Counted from the first letter of the stretch, positions 10,601 to 22,061 are shown. The stretch: DNA of 64,000 nt from Fragilaria crotonensis (GCA_022925895.1 JAKSYS010000131.1:1-64000); one strand, 5' to 3'. A program made the numbers and translations. Notes: a model not told the origin generated them from the sequence alone.

Positions 10601-11474
10601 CGTTACAATCGTCTACGAAACCAATCATACCCAATCGCGCGGTTACACTGCCACATGTATCCCAATACATCGCTTCCGATGCTTGAGTATCGTAGCAATC
10701 GAACAACGTACTGGAAAGAAAACACCAGATTGCGGGGGAATTAGCACTTCCCTGGCCTGTACCGTAGATTGGAAAAGACTCTTCGTGATGATAGCTGGTC
10801 GGGGATATTCCAAGATCGGTCCTCACATGAAATTCTGTCTTTTCCAAGGTCGAAGCGTTACTCACAGTGACTGGTGCAGGAACTCCATATTTTTGACTAA
10901 CCGTCATCCCTAGATTAGGAATGATCCGATCGTAACATGCAGTTGCATCGTAATTCGTGAGGACCAAAGGTTTGCGAGTAGCCCTTGAGATTTCAAGTTG
11001 TAGCTCTTCTATAAACACGGGCTCCGTTGCATTTCGATACGGTCGAGACCCAAATTGTCCTTCATTCAGAATTCGTAAATCTTCCGCCTGGTGCATAGCT
11101 GCTCTCCACTTAATTCCGAGGAACAAATTGAAATCCGCCTCATAGATATGGATAACCCTGGTGCGATGCAAGCGCACGTTATCTGAATCCTTGAAAAGGA
11201 TGGTGTTGATCACTTTGCCATCGCTGAAATGAATAACCTCTCTCCAACGCATAATTCAGGAGATCTAGCCGCAATTGGCGTATTGCCTGTTGTCGAAAAT
11301 TCAGTTCGTCACGTCTCTCTATAAACTCTGGTTCCAACTCTTCATCTGATACATCCGACGAATAGGAATGCCGTGCGATAAGCGTTTTATAATGTCCAAG
11401 ATGCATGCCTGAAGGAGATGTTGTAGTAGATTCAGACCATAAACGCAGTTTGGCGCAGAAATCGCCGTCATCGA
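7602..11474 (-). pseudogene. LINE1 reverse transcriptase - RNase H - zinc region
   Basis: The longest clean stretch (11252 down to 9966) has RT motifs: NYDATACYDR (motif A), FPIYGTGQGSANSPAIW (motif B) and GFVDDC (motif C; Val replaces the common Ala of FADD) near 10,610. Downstream, in shifted frames, come the RNase H core AVSDGSDWNQEQGAFGW, ATDSQSLIDTV and VKGHQDRDIPYRHL...LNVDAD, then CPSCQSVAESWQHIPCC (zinc motif, about 8,200-8,250) and a C-terminal block with HGADSR and EREIERQL patterns. At least five frame changes break it. Sequence 11253-11474 completes the RT N-terminal linker up to LRLWSESTTTSPSG. Confidence 0.8.
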
Positions 11475-11476
11475 TA
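11475..11476. repeat. TA target duplication, left side of the Plavaka-like element
   Basis: TA precedes CATCAGAAGGTGGG here and follows CCCACCTTCTGATG at 20047-20048. Keeping one TA copy restores the LINE1 codons ...RPTIDDGDFCAKLRLW, which match KPTITEEEFRGKLRVW of LINE2. Confidence 0.85.
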
Positions 11477-11490
11477 CATCAGAAGGTGGG

Positions 11491-12009
11491 TTTTTGTATC
11501 ACTGACAATATATGTTAACTATTTGTTAAGAAATTGTAATATGTTGCTTGAAGTCACGTATATGTTATCACTATTTGTATGTATTTAGTCATTCTATACT
11601 GCGACATTTCTCAGAGTCATATACTGTGGCAAAATATATTTATATTAAACCAATGTGTGTTACCTAGTAGCATCTATGCGTATAACTTACCTTAACAGTT
11701 GCAAATGTAACAATGTTTCTCTAAACATTTTTACTTTATACTGAATACATGTGGTAAGAGTATCGCATGTGGCTCATTAAATTGTTTGTTCTGAACAGAC
11801 TCTAGATATTCATACGCCATATACATTTAAGCCATGTTTTTACGACCATCCATTGTTTGGTATTGGTTTGCGAAATTTTCAAGCTTTTGGTTTTGGGGGA
11901 GACGAGCATTTTATGAACCAACCATTTCTTGTCTCCTTCCAAATATACGCTTACGTGGGAACAAAATTGTGATATTTTGTCTTAACTCCACACACTCTCA
12001 TCCAACAAG
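11491..12009. repeat. AT-rich left subterminal region of the Plavaka-like element
   Basis: No gene is seen. The region contains ATATGTTAACTATTTGTTAA, then ATATGTTGC, TATATGTTATC and similar repeats that recur, inverted, at 19740-20032. Such repeats usually serve as transposase binding sites. The transposase promoter must lie in the last part. Confidence 0.55.
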
Positions 12010-15000
12010 ATGGTAACACCTGATCATTGTACGGTTTGCAACAAGAGTTTCAAGAGACTTTTGCACCACCTTAATCAGAGTTTGGCATGTAAATCTCATT
12101 ACATGGCAAGTGACAAAGCAGCAACAACAGTGCCCTCCATTGTATCAAACATCGGCCACGTGAAAACCGGTAATTTGTTGCAAGGTGGTACTTCTCGCAC
12201 TTTCCGTCCAAATTTGAGTTCTCCTTTGTCCGATGGATTGCTTCCAGTATTGGAGAGTGGGGAATTGCTGGAAAGGCCGACGATGAGCTGCGTGTTGAAG
12301 ATGTCAACGAAGTCGATGACTACATTATGTTTGACGACGACGGTATTCCCGAGCAAGGCGATGCTGACGATCAAGACATTTCAGAAACTGAATCGGAGGA
12401 AGGTCCTGATCTCAGCGTTTTGGATTTGTACTTAAAACTGTTCAAGCTGCGAGCAAACCCGCTCGGTCTTGCGCGTTTTCTCGGGAGGAAAGAGTCCAAA
12501 TTGAGTTGTTGCAGCTTCTTAGGGATCTGAAGTGTCCTCTCAAAGCATTCACCCTAGTACTTAAGTGGGCTGCTAAATCAAACGGGAGCGGCCATTCATT
12601 CCGTGAGGGATTTCAACCAACTCGTGAGAAGGTGATCGCAAATTTATTTGAAAGGTACAACATGAAAGGATTAATCCCGAAAGAGAAGAAATTGTACCTG
12701 CCTTATACACAGAGGACCGTCTCGTTGATATTCTTTGACGCCAGTGAAGTATTCGCATCGCTACTCTCATGTCCCACGCTCAATCAAGATGGGAATTATT
12801 TCTTTGACAAAGCAAAGGATCCATTTGTTGCACCAGAAACATCATCCCACGTGGGTGACATCCACACAGGCCGTTGCTACAGAAAGACATACGACGCCCT
12901 GATTAAGAAGCCTGATGTCGACATGCTCCTCCCCTGTATCATGGCAATGGACAAGACATACATCGACATGGCAGGCAGACTCCAGATGGAGCCAATAACA
13001 ATCTCTCATGGTCTTCTGAACCACTCAATACGTCGGCTCCCAATTGCCATGCGAATCCTCGGATACATCAATCACAGCACCCCCCGCCCATCTCCCTTCA
13101 GATTCCGAAATAGATGCCGAGTTCAATGCACCCGCTGACTTGCCAAAGGGGACCGCCCGTGTTGAAGACCCGCTTCGGTGCCCCAAAGACGTAAGTTGGT
13201 CAACGTTAATCCTGAACGAGACACACATGCAGATCCAGTTCATCCTAGAGGAATCCGGTTTTTTGAGATTACAGAATCATGGTTTCCGATGGGATCTTAG
13301 CTACAATGGAAAGATCCACCCCGTCGTGTTCCACCCGTATGTACCCTTCATCATCGGTGACACAGAGGGGCACGACCGTCTTTGTGGTCACTACACCGCC
13401 CGATTTTCACAGATACAACAGCTTTGTCGCATCTGCGAATGTCCCACGTACTTGAGTGGTTATTCCAAGTCCAACTTTCGCCACCGTGTTCCCAAAAAAA
13501 TCGATGCTCTTGTGAGTAAGGGCCACACCGTTGAGCTCCAGTTGCTGTCCCAGAACTATCTTAAGAATGGATTCGCTGAGGTTAGGTTTGGTCTCCACAA
13601 TCAGCGCGGAATATTTGGAGCCTGCCCAGGCGAAATGCTCCATTTGATTTCCCTTGGTTGGTTTAAATATTGCCTGCAGGCCTTCTCAGCCCAAGCTGGT
13701 CCCAATTCAAACGCATTGAAACAATACGATGTGCTGTGCGCTAAGTTGGGCAGATCATTGTCCAGACAGAGCGATCGCGACATCCCCCGAACAAACTTCC
13801 CCAAGGGGTTTTCATCAGGATCCAATCTGATGGGGCACGAGATGACAGGGTGTCTTTTAGTCACATTATTTGCACTGCACACCACCTACTTCCGAGGCAT
13901 CTTCGAGGTTGGGAAAAAGGTAGCTGTAGTAGGGGATGACCAGAGGTTTCGTTATGAAAACCACATTCAAGATTGGATAGGAGTTGTTACATCTCTCCTG
14001 GTGTGGCACCAATGGATGAAACAACCGATGATGTCAAAGAAGATGGTCAAGCGTTCGCACACCTGCTTGCAGTGGCTGATGCGTGTTGTCGCCGAAGTGG
14101 CGCCCCGTCCAGGAGCAATGGGAAACAATACGATCAAGACGCACTTGGTACTGCATCTGTGCGAAGACATCCTTGACCACGGTGTTCCCGACAACGTGAA
14201 CAGCGCCTACGCTGAGTCAGCTCACATCCCACTCGCGAAGGCGACATCCCGAAACACACAGAAGCGAGCCATATCCTTCACAAAACAAGCAGCCAATCGC
14301 TATACTGAAAATTTAGTCATTTCACTCGCTTCTACAGACGTAGAGAATGACGTCAAACGCAACGTCGACAGCAGTGCAGCTGACGTTGACACCCCGCTCG
14401 ATGGTAAGGGTGGTCGTCGTTTTACCTTGCATGGGAGGAAGGCAATGAACGCGCCACATTTCGCTGGACTCGCCCGCGCTCCGGAGACAACTTGGAGATG
14501 GCCCATCTTTCGCACCGAGTAACGGCCTTTCTGAGTCGACATTGCCTGCCCAAAATGCCGAAGGGAGAGCTCCCATGCTTCACGTCCTTCAACGACGAGG
14601 ACGGCAACAATTACCGCGCCCATCCTTGCTACGACGGCAAGGCATGGAACGATTACGCGATGATCGAGTGGGAAGGGTACCCACAACCCGAACCGGTGTT
14701 CATCCACACGTTCGTTGACCTCCGCGGGCTTCCGAAAGGAGACTCCATTGACATCAACTCGAATGGACAGACAAAATTGACAGCCGGGTTGTACGCCGTC
14801 GCCCACTCCTTCAATCCAGTTGACGAAGGTGACCTCAACACACCGAACACCCTCATAGGTCATTATACCCCACATTTCCATTCCTTTAACGACAGACATC
14901 CAACCCTCTTCCTGGTGGATGTTGAGTCCATAAGGTCACCGGTACTAGGTATTCCAGATGTTCAATTTGGAGTGAAACCTCCAATGAACGAGCGGCATTA

Positions 15001-15398
15001 CCTGTTCCTGATCCGTCGCAAAGCAGAGTGGCCCCGTGCGTGGGATTCCCTCATAAACAGGTGCCACCATGATTTGGAACATGACGTCGACGATGACACC
15101 TGGTTTGAAGAGGAGTATGAGAAAGACGAATTGATCAACCGCCTGCCAAGTGGTAGGGGAAATTTACAGTGTCAAGACCCCAGAAGACTTCGCTGCGGAG
15201 GTAGCCGCGGAAAAAGCCGAAAAGGTTGCCACCAAGAAGAAGAAGGAGCACGCCGCCGCAGAGAAAGCATCCGCGAAGGCCGCGAAGGCCGCCGAAAACC
15301 CAGGCAAGAAGTCGAGTGCCCCAGCGTCCACCGCACAACGTTTGGCGGGAAACTTTAAACGCAAACGGGTGGCCCCAGCGAAGACGGGTAAGGGGTAG
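12010..15398 (+). pseudogene. Plavaka-like transposase
   Basis: It starts MVTPDHCTVCNKSFKRLLHH, a C2H2-like zinc finger as in Plavaka-type transposases. An acidic linker follows (DDGIPEQGDADDQDISETES), then KCPLKAFTLVLKWAAKS, the catalytic-region pattern CIMAMDKTYIDMAGRLQMEP ... LPIAMRILGYI, HPVVFHPYVPFIIGDTEGHD with LCRICECPT (zinc pair), GEMLHLISLGWFKYCLQAF, and a C-terminal domain NYRAHPCYDGKAWNDYAMIEW. The Lys/Ala-rich tail (AAEKAEKVATKKKKEHAAAE ... GNFKRKRVAP, about 15,150-15,398) is likely nuclear targeting. The reading crosses frames near 12,270, 12,480, 13,090 (C run), about 14,440-14,490 and 15,150; no convincing GT-AG introns explain these, so they look like frameshifts. Family identity is by pattern only. 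Confidence 0.6.
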
Positions 15399-15478
15399 CC
15401 AGTAGGCAGTCCCCCAAGTGTTGTCAGCTAGGAAACTCCCGCAGTAGTAGTAGAACCAGTAATCAAAGTTGAACATGT

Positions 15479-16751
15479 TTACTTTTTTTGTTTCTTCGGT
15501 ATCTTGTATCGTCCACCAACCTCCAGGTCAGCGAGTTGCACCTGCCAGCCACCGAAAGTCAAGCTGTCACCGGCTGAACGTCCATCTCCCTTCCGTCCAC
15601 CCACGCAGGGTGTTCCGGCACTCACCGCCACGTTTGGTTTTCGAGAACCAAAATGCAGCTCACCACCACCGCCACCAACGGCTCCGTCCTCCCGCCCGTC
15701 CGCACGGGACGGCGAATCACCAACATCACGCTCCCGTTTGCCAGAACGGAATCGCCGCACGGCATCGGAACCTTCCGAACACAGCGGCAGCCCGATGTCA
15801 AGGAGCTCGACAGCCGCCTCCTCAGCAGACGCCAACCCGCCGGCTTGCCAACCGGGCTCCGTGGCCGCGGCACCCCGGCTTCAACCCGGGCTGCCCTCCG
15901 GCGGGGTCTCCTCCTCTCTCTTTTGTCGCTTCCTGCTAGCTCTCTTGAGCCAGCCGGAGAGGCGCCGGGGACAGTAACCGGCAGCACACGAGGCCCGTCC
16001 AGCCTTCACAATTTTCTCCTTTGCAGCCGTGAACGTTCCGTAAAGATGGTTCCGGAAGGAAGAGTCCCTCCCCCTGGTCACAAACCCGAATTCCTTCCCA
16101 TCCGGACAGGAAACAGACGTGCAGTGTCGGACAACTCTGCCATCCCAGCTGATGGCCACACCATGGCCAAGCTTCACCGCCATGCCGTGGAACTTGGTTC
16201 TTCCATCTGGTCTTACGCCGTGTACGTTGGGGAGAACGAAGTACCAGTTCTCCCCACAGCCCGGCACTTCCTCGGTCCACAAACTGAAACCTTGCGAGGC
16301 GTCGTTCACGTCAAGTGCGACGAATTCCCGAGTTGACGCTCATGTCCACGGTGTACCCAACCCGTTGGCGACGTTCCAGCATCTCCATTCTCTCCCGAAG
16401 ATTCTCACGCACGTTACCGCGATTGTAGTTGACGACGTCAACGTCACAATTGTCATCGTCACCGTCATCGTTGTCGTTGTCGTCGTCACAATCGACAACG
16501 TTCCCATCACCAGCACCCCCGCCGTTGACCGTCGGAAGGACGACGCCGTCCATCGGCGAAACCGGACTCAAACCGGAGTTCCCCTCGGTGTCCCTTACAA
16601 CGGAGTACACCTGCGGGAAGCAACGACTCCCAAGGATCGCCAAGTCAACCTTCTTCTTCCCAGCCTTCTTCGTCCCAACCTTCCGTTCCCCATCCCTCCC
16701 GTCCACGACCACCTTTCCCACAGCATCAACGCCACGTCGATCGGGCGACAT
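15479..16751 (-). pseudogene. Second gene of the Plavaka-like element, function unknown
   Basis: Convergent with the transposase. On the minus strand an upper part (16751-16311) reads GKVVVDGRDGERKVGTKKAG, KKKVDLAILGSRCFPQVYSV and a strongly acidic run (DCDDDNDNDDGDDDNCDVD), then NLRERMEMLERR. After a frame change, 16309-15881 reads ENWYFVLPNVHGVRPDGRTK, FHGMAVKLGHGVAISWDGRV and FGFVTRGRDSSFRNHLYGTF, ending in KRASRKRQKREEE (basic, NLS-like). A third segment down to 15479 is Gly/Ser-rich with KIPKKQKK at the end. I do not recognise a family. The compact globular block with conserved-looking G/D/W residues suggests a real protein. At least two frame breaks are present. Confidence 0.45.
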
Positions 16752-17109
16752 CGGGCTCTCTCCTGCTTCCTGGCAGGTGAAGGCCGCGCAATGCCTGTTC
16801 CAACCTCACAACAACCAGCCACAGAGGATGGTTGTCGCGAGCGCGCTCTCCAACAAAGACAATCAACACGCAATCCTGGCGTGGACTATCTATTTGTTGA
16901 AAAGTCAGCGAGAACTATCCGCGGCGATGATGATGTTGCAACAAACAACCAAAACAAGAGTACTTCATGAGAGTACTCTGTCATCAGATTGTGCTTTTTT
17001 GGTGTCACCATTCACCAAAGGTACTAAAAAGCAGCAAAATCGACGTACTGTAAGTACTATGGCGAATGTAGGGCATTTTGCACCTGGGACTTCTTTCCAA
17101 GACCTCTAA

Positions 17110-17879
17110 ATGCAGCATATATATGTTATTGATGTATATAACATTGAATTACGTTATATACACATCCATCGATTATAATAAAATTATGTATTTAGTTAAA
17201 TGAAAAAGTAATTACAGTACATAGCATTTTCATGTATAGATGATACATTCGTTTCCCAGGACAGGACTACATACTGGTACAGGTACACTATACTGCACCA
17301 GTGTAGCAACAAATCAGTACGAACACAAAATTTAATGCTTGCTCAATACATGGATGTACATATATATGTAATTTACATCATGTATGCATACGCACCGACA
17401 CCCTTGAATGATTACCAAGAACTAGCTGCCGGTATAAGAACACTGGTGTTGCATACTCCGAGTACGACAACTACTGGTAGTGAAACAAGATTGCGAGTCC
17501 GTCAACGCAAAAACAAGACTGCAGTGATCATCATGTCATAAATAATTTTATAGTCACACATATTCATACAAGTATATAAACGGAAAATGTGGGAAGCTAA
17601 ATAGTGAACATGTAAGTGCATTTAAAAAAATAAACGACTTGCACATGTTTTGTGAATATAAGTAGTAAGCAATACATTTTTGTATAAGTCATGTACAGGT
17701 AGAAAATGAACAAACAGGGACAACTCATACAATTTTGAAAACTGGTGGGAGATTCAAAATCCCAAATTCATCACCCAAAATTACAAGTCGTCTCATACTT
17801 GCTGCAAATTGATACAACCACTGAGACCGCTATTCTAACCCTTGCTTGCTTCTTCTTACATTTTGATTCATTCGTCCTC
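17110..17879. other. AT-rich spacer between genes of the Plavaka-like element
   Basis: No gene recognised. AT-rich with TATATA tracts (17117-17165 and 17350-17400). It should hold the promoters of the diverging genes 15479-16751 (minus) and 17880-19614 (plus). Confidence 0.5.
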
Positions 17880-19614
17880 ATGCCGAAAACATCTCCAACT
17901 AAGCAACCTTCAGTGGCTAGTACTCGGACCACGCCTCCACGCGCGACCAAGACCAAGACGAAGAACGCCGAACTTGACACACCGACAACAAGAGCCAAGA
18001 GGAATGAGATGGCGGCACAGCAAAAGGCTGAAGCTGCTAAAGCTGCTAAAGCTGCTGCTAAAGCAGCTGCTAAGAAAGCAGCGGCTAAATCTGCGGCTAA
18101 ATCTGCGGCTAAATCTGCCGCTAAATCTGCGGCTAAATCTGCAGCTAAATCTGTTAAAGCATCGACGACTGCAGTTAACCCGGACCCACCAGTGCAGATC
18201 GCGACAGCAGTTAACCCAGACCCAGTGCAGATCACTGCAAAGGGACGCAAACGACGTGTTGTTCCTCCTCGTGGTAAGAAGAAGAGGAGGAAAGTGGCAC
18301 CAAAAAAGGTGGTGGTGGTGAGCAGAAGGAGCGCTCCTGAGGAAATTGATGACTCCTCTTACTCAGTTGAAGAGGTTGACGATGAAGAGTTTGAAGAGGT
18401 TGACGATGAAGAGTCCGAATCAGATGATGACAGGGAGGATGAGGGGAAAAGTAATGCGGGTGATGACAACAACGTGGTGACACATGACATGTCAGATGAT
18501 GACGACTCTGTTCTCAGAATGGATCAGTTTGTTAGAGATGTCGGAAAACAGCAATGGATGCAAGACGACGTCTTGGTCAGGAGTTGAACCACTGTGCCCA
18601 GGAAGGCGCGGAGGATCCTCCAGATGACAATGATACTCCAACGGCGAAGAAGAAGGTGTCGTCTACGCATGTTCAGCACGATGATTGCGATGACAATGAG
18701 TCCAATGCGCCGCCACGAGAAGAGAAGCACGTGAGAAATCGAATTGTGATATACGTCAAAAACGAGTTGTTCCGTCGATGTAAGTTTGTTAACAGTCCAG
18801 TAATGTTCGAAGGGCGTTTCGAAAGGTGCTTGAAATCGAAAAGCCAAAAATCATTTCCTTTTTCAGTTGACATACGAAAATGTTTCAATACAGCGTTGAA
18901 CCAGAAAAGGAGTACGTGTGAACAAGCTGGTCTCAGAATTGTTCGGGCGCAATCAATAAGGATTTCAAAAAACGCGGCGAAGACTTCTTCACGTTTGAAG
19001 AATTCTGTAAGCTTAGGACAGCAACAACAGACAGGGAGAAAAGGGCCTTCTTCTTCTTCTTCAATAACTTCTTGGAGTGTGTATGTGGTGCAAATGCGTG
19101 GAGAATCGCGAAGAAAACAATGCTTGTATCGGAGGCGCGGCACAGCGACAATTCGAAAATGGTAACAACAAGTGACGAAGCGTTTGGATTGTTGCTGATT
19201 GACAACTATTTGGAAAAATGGAAAACCGGCACGGAGTTGGTTGACGAAGACAACCCAACGGAAGCAGATGATGGGCAGAATATGACGACGAAGAAAACAA
19301 AGAGACAAGCGGGAAAGTACACTGAAAAGAAAAAAGGAACCTGCAAGTATGGTGGGTGGAGCGATGACGGAATAAGACAGTTCAATGCACTGCGCATAAT
19401 GGTTAAAGAGAACAGGGCATGCCCGCAGTCAAAAGACATGGAACGTGAGCTGCTGGCATTCTGCAGGACACGGGCAGGATTGAAGAATGCCCGTGGCGAT
19501 GAGCGGCAAGAACAGCACGACGGTACTGGTGCTGACAACAATGCATTGGAAACAGCGGTAGCAAAGGTACCTGTGGAGGCAGCATGGGACTCGGATGACG
19601 AAAATGAGTCGTAG
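17880..19614 (+). pseudogene. Third gene of the Plavaka-like element: H1-like Lys/Ala tail plus conserved-looking C-domain
   Basis: ATG at 17880 (MPKTSPTKQPSVASTRTTPP). Residues about 45-95 are AAKAAKAAAKAAAKK followed by five to six AAKS repeats encoded by near-identical GCTAAATCTGCG units, like the tail of a linker histone. Then a basic patch (GRKRRVV, GKKKRRK) and a long acidic stretch (EEVDDEEFEEVDDEE) to the first stop at 18585. The gene continues in other frames: HVRNRIVIYVKNELFRRC, a GTAAGT at 18780 that may be an intron donor, AINKDFKKRGEDFFTFEEF, NNFLECVCGANAWRIAKKTM, and last KKKGTCKYGGWSDDGIRQFN with a final acidic tail to 19614. The C-domain is compact and probably functional in intact copies. 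A role as a DNA- or chromatin-binding partner of the transposase is inferred only. Confidence 0.5.
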
Positions 19615-20032
19615 TTGCTTGTGATTGCGACAGCTGCTGCTGGCAGCCATAGTTCATTAAATGCATTAAAATGGTGAATGTTATGAAAACAAATGGCTAG
19701 GTTGATACAATGTATGCTGAAATGAGAACACCGCAATGCGCCAAGAACAAATATATATGGTGACTTGGCAAAATATATGTCCAAGGTATAGCATGATATC
19801 GCCATATGTGATTTTTTATAACTATTTCATTTAAACAAATATGTTGACAAACTATTTGATATGTAATAATATGTGTCACATTGTGAATACAATATTGCAC
19901 CTAAATTGTGAAAAGATACAATATATGTTTGAGACAACATATGTGTTAGCCACTTAACATACATGTGCAGAACTTGCGATAGGGATGTCATTATCCGGTA
20001 ACAATTCAAAGCTTAAAAAATAGTTAACATAT
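19615..20032. repeat. AT-rich right subterminal region of the Plavaka-like element
   Basis: No gene. Many ATATGTT/AACATAT-type repeats (for example near 19752, 19839, 19867, 19921, 19940 and 20028), mirroring the left end. Confidence 0.55.
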
Positions 20033-20046
20033 CCCACCTTCTGATG

Positions 20047-21456
20047 TAGTTGGTCGGATGTTTTCTTCGACCGCCTTGTGAGCATACCGAAGGTGATTGA
20101 GAAGCAATTGAACGTTCTCTTCGTAACCTGTAGTGTCGAACGTGCCCCTTAAAAGTTGTTGCTGGGCCTCCCCGAAACCAGTATACCCCAGCAAATCGGC
20201 CAATGGGGAGACTGTGAATGGAGTCCCGTGCGCTTGTCCGAAATGAAGTCTGTTCCGTTCTTGAAGAAGACGAACAATCTCCGTGGAACTTCGATTTGTT
20301 GCCATTGAGTACAAGCTTTCGGATCATCTCCAGAATGTAACGGAATTTCTAACCGAACTACCCCACTACTATGATTTTTCCCTCTGACGTTCCGCAGCTT
20401 ATTTGTCACGGCTTTGATATCTTCGGCTTTTGCAATCAGCGCAATCGTTGGGCAGTTTCTCTGTCGGAAGCGCGTGTTGATGTTTCAATTCTTGGATTCG
20501 CTGCTGACGTTCTGTTCCGCGAGTATTAAAACTTTGTTTAACCAGAAGACGGATATTGCTATTTGCCGACCGAAGTAACCGAGAACAGTGGCGTTGATGT
20601 GTTGGGACTTCGTCTTCGGAAACATCATAATATACTCCTGGATAATCCTGCGTGATCCAGATGGGTTCGAAAAGCTGATAAACATTTCCTCAAATATTGC
20701 ACTCGTTGCCTTGCTCGTGACAATTCAGAGACCATGCCGGCACGCCGAACTGAGGATTTTGCTTCTGCCGCCAAACCGGCCGCTAAAACATCTCGGTCCA
20801 ATCGCTCTGCAAATTGGTGCCGATTGCCGGGATACGTTAATCTCCTACCTCTTTGAAATGCATTATGGGCCAACAAAATTCATACATAGTGTCGATATAT
20901 GCGGTAACCTGATGTATATTGTTTGCTTTGAACATTCGTCTGTTAGGAGGCGCGAGATTGGGAGTTGGACTTCGAACAATTTATCCGTATCAAAATCGAT
21001 AGAAAAATCCTCGGTGATCGGATGATAACCTGACGTTAAATGCTTCGTATCCCATCGCAGTTAATGCTGCTCCAAGACGAGGGCTCCCTAGGGCATAATC
21101 TAGACACTTGATCCTCTGGGTATGTCGCTGGAACATGGGATGAATGGCGAGGAGCTCAAATTAATCAGCTGTAATTCGCCTGCGATAAAGCTCAGACCAT
21201 CAGCATCTGTGCCAGATGCTTCGTTAAAATCACCGACCAGCAAGATATCGGAACCCGCTCGTTGATAAGACCGCAATGCTAGCAATAGATCTCGCCGGAA
21301 AGCAGATCGGGGATTGGTAACAGGATCTTGAGATTGCAAGAGGAGACTTCGATGCTGACTTGACACTGTTAGCGTCCCTACATGTCCTCTCTTATCGACT
21401 GGTTGATATGCTGACACAATAACAACTTTGATTCCGGACCTGCCTGAGAATTCTTG
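20047..21456 (-). pseudogene. LINE1 endonuclease and linker region (5' part, truncated)
   Basis: Upstream half of LINE1, separated from the RT by the DNA transposon. On the minus strand: VVIVSAYQPVDKRG, VTNPRSAFRRDLLLALRSYQ and DILLVGDFNEASGTDADG (endonuclease/exonuclease/phosphatase fold, GDFN catalytic motif), then HQFAERLDRDVLAAGLAAEA, and NRLHFGQAHGTPFTVSPLAD down to ENIRPT at the TA junction. The first catalytic Asn/Glu strands are missing because of 5' truncation at 21456. Several frameshifts. The same blocks, intact, lie in LINE2 at 33,200-31,900. Confidence 0.8.
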
Positions 21457-21470
21457 AAGGCCCCCTTCAA
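21457..21470. repeat. Target site duplication of LINE1, right copy
   Basis: AAGGCCCCCTTCAA, identical to 7380-7393. Confidence 0.85.
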
Positions 21471-22032
21471 GTCGGCATGGCCATGCCGTCCATCTATCCA
21501 AGCTGACAAGAAACGAGAAACATTTCTGTCCTGCTTACACTTTTCAGAGAACTAAATCAAAATCTAATGCGACTGTATGCTGTCGATCTTGTACTTCTTG
21601 ATCATCATCACATCGGACCCCACCAGTTTCTATCCTTTCTTTTCTTCACCAACGGATATTGACGACTTCTTGGAGCTCTGTTGCAATTCGTCGAGTGTCG
21701 ATAGATGATTTTTGACGACAATCTCTGATGTTCCGACACACACTGACAACGTCAAGCAAGAAAGTCAAGGCTCGGAACGATTCGGTCAGACTGCTGATGT
21801 CTGATGACTGATGACGCATTTCTGTCCAGACAATACTTCTCACAAACAAACTCGACGTAAACTCAAGGCCTTTCACTCCATTCTCTGTAATGAAGCAAGT
21901 GCAATAGAACTGAATGAGCTCGATATGCATCGGCCGGCTGAACGAATCGCATGGAAGTTGGTGTGTAGGATGAGATCAGAGTGGAGTCCATACCCGTACT
22001 GTAGTACTGTACTCCTAATTCCTTAAAACGTT
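21471..22032 (+). other. Conserved distal 5' flank of an LRR gene unit
   Basis: No gene. Blocks here (GACAACGTCAAGCAAG, GACGCATTTCTGTCCAGACAA, CTTCTCACAAACAAAC, CACTCCATTCTCTGTAATGAA, GCATCGGCCGGCTGAACGAA) recur in the same order at about 51490-51730 and 62290-62510. It is therefore the distal flank of LRR unit G, whose gene fragment now lies at 38904, about 16.5 kb away because of later insertions. Confidence 0.6.
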
Positions 22033-22037
22033 GAGAG

Positions 22038-22061
22038 CCCGTCTGTGTCCCCATTTCGAGC
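22038..22061. repeat. Left arm of 24-bp inverted repeat
   Basis: Exact reverse complement of 38523-38546, 16.5 kb away. Candidate terminal inverted repeat of the MULE-type element. Confidence 0.7.

Larger units (their letters stand above)
11477..20046. mobile_element. Plavaka-like (CACTA/EnSpm-related) DNA transposon, 8570 bp, nested in LINE1
   Basis: The ends are 14-bp perfect inverted repeats (CATCAGAAGGTGGG at 11477-11490; its complement at 20033-20046), followed on both sides by a second shared block containing ATATGTTAACTATTT. It is flanked by TA. Subterminal regions are AT-rich with many ATATGTT-like repeats. Inside are a transposase (12010-15398, plus), a convergent gene of unknown role (15479-16751, minus) and a histone-H1-like/unknown gene (17880-19614, plus). 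The coding core at about 12.6-16.9 kb is clearly more GC-rich than the rest. All genes carry frameshifts, so the copy is probably immobile. The superfamily call rests on the transposase pattern; the 2-bp duplication fits CACTA-like elements, but the termini are not CACTA. Confidence 0.75.
7394..21456 (-). mobile_element. LINE1: 5'-truncated non-LTR retrotransposon, interrupted by a DNA transposon
   Basis: Minus-strand LINE carrying, in order, part of an apurinic endonuclease domain (near 21,430-21,080), a linker, reverse transcriptase (to about 10,000), RNase H (about 9,100-8,550) and a C-terminal zinc region (about 8,250). Its 3' end is marked by an A run (T run in sense) next to the left duplication. 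It shares with LINE2 to LINE4 a 3' terminal block around 7410-7480 (GCAGCACGTTAAATTAGATT in sense orientation). The 5' end is truncated inside the endonuclease, just before YSAYQP-type sequence. Without the 8.57-kb insertion at 11477-20046 the LINE is about 5.5 kb. Many frameshifts show that it is old. Confidence 0.85.

Noticed and set aside
15469-16336. Plus-strand frames such as 15653-16336 as a real gene.
   Set aside because: Composition is biased (Pro/Arg/Thr) as expected for the antisense of the minus-strand gene, which shows more protein-like sequence.
17880-18587. A host linker histone H1 gene.
   Set aside because: No winged-helix domain, and it lies between the two ends of the Plavaka-like element together with other element genes.
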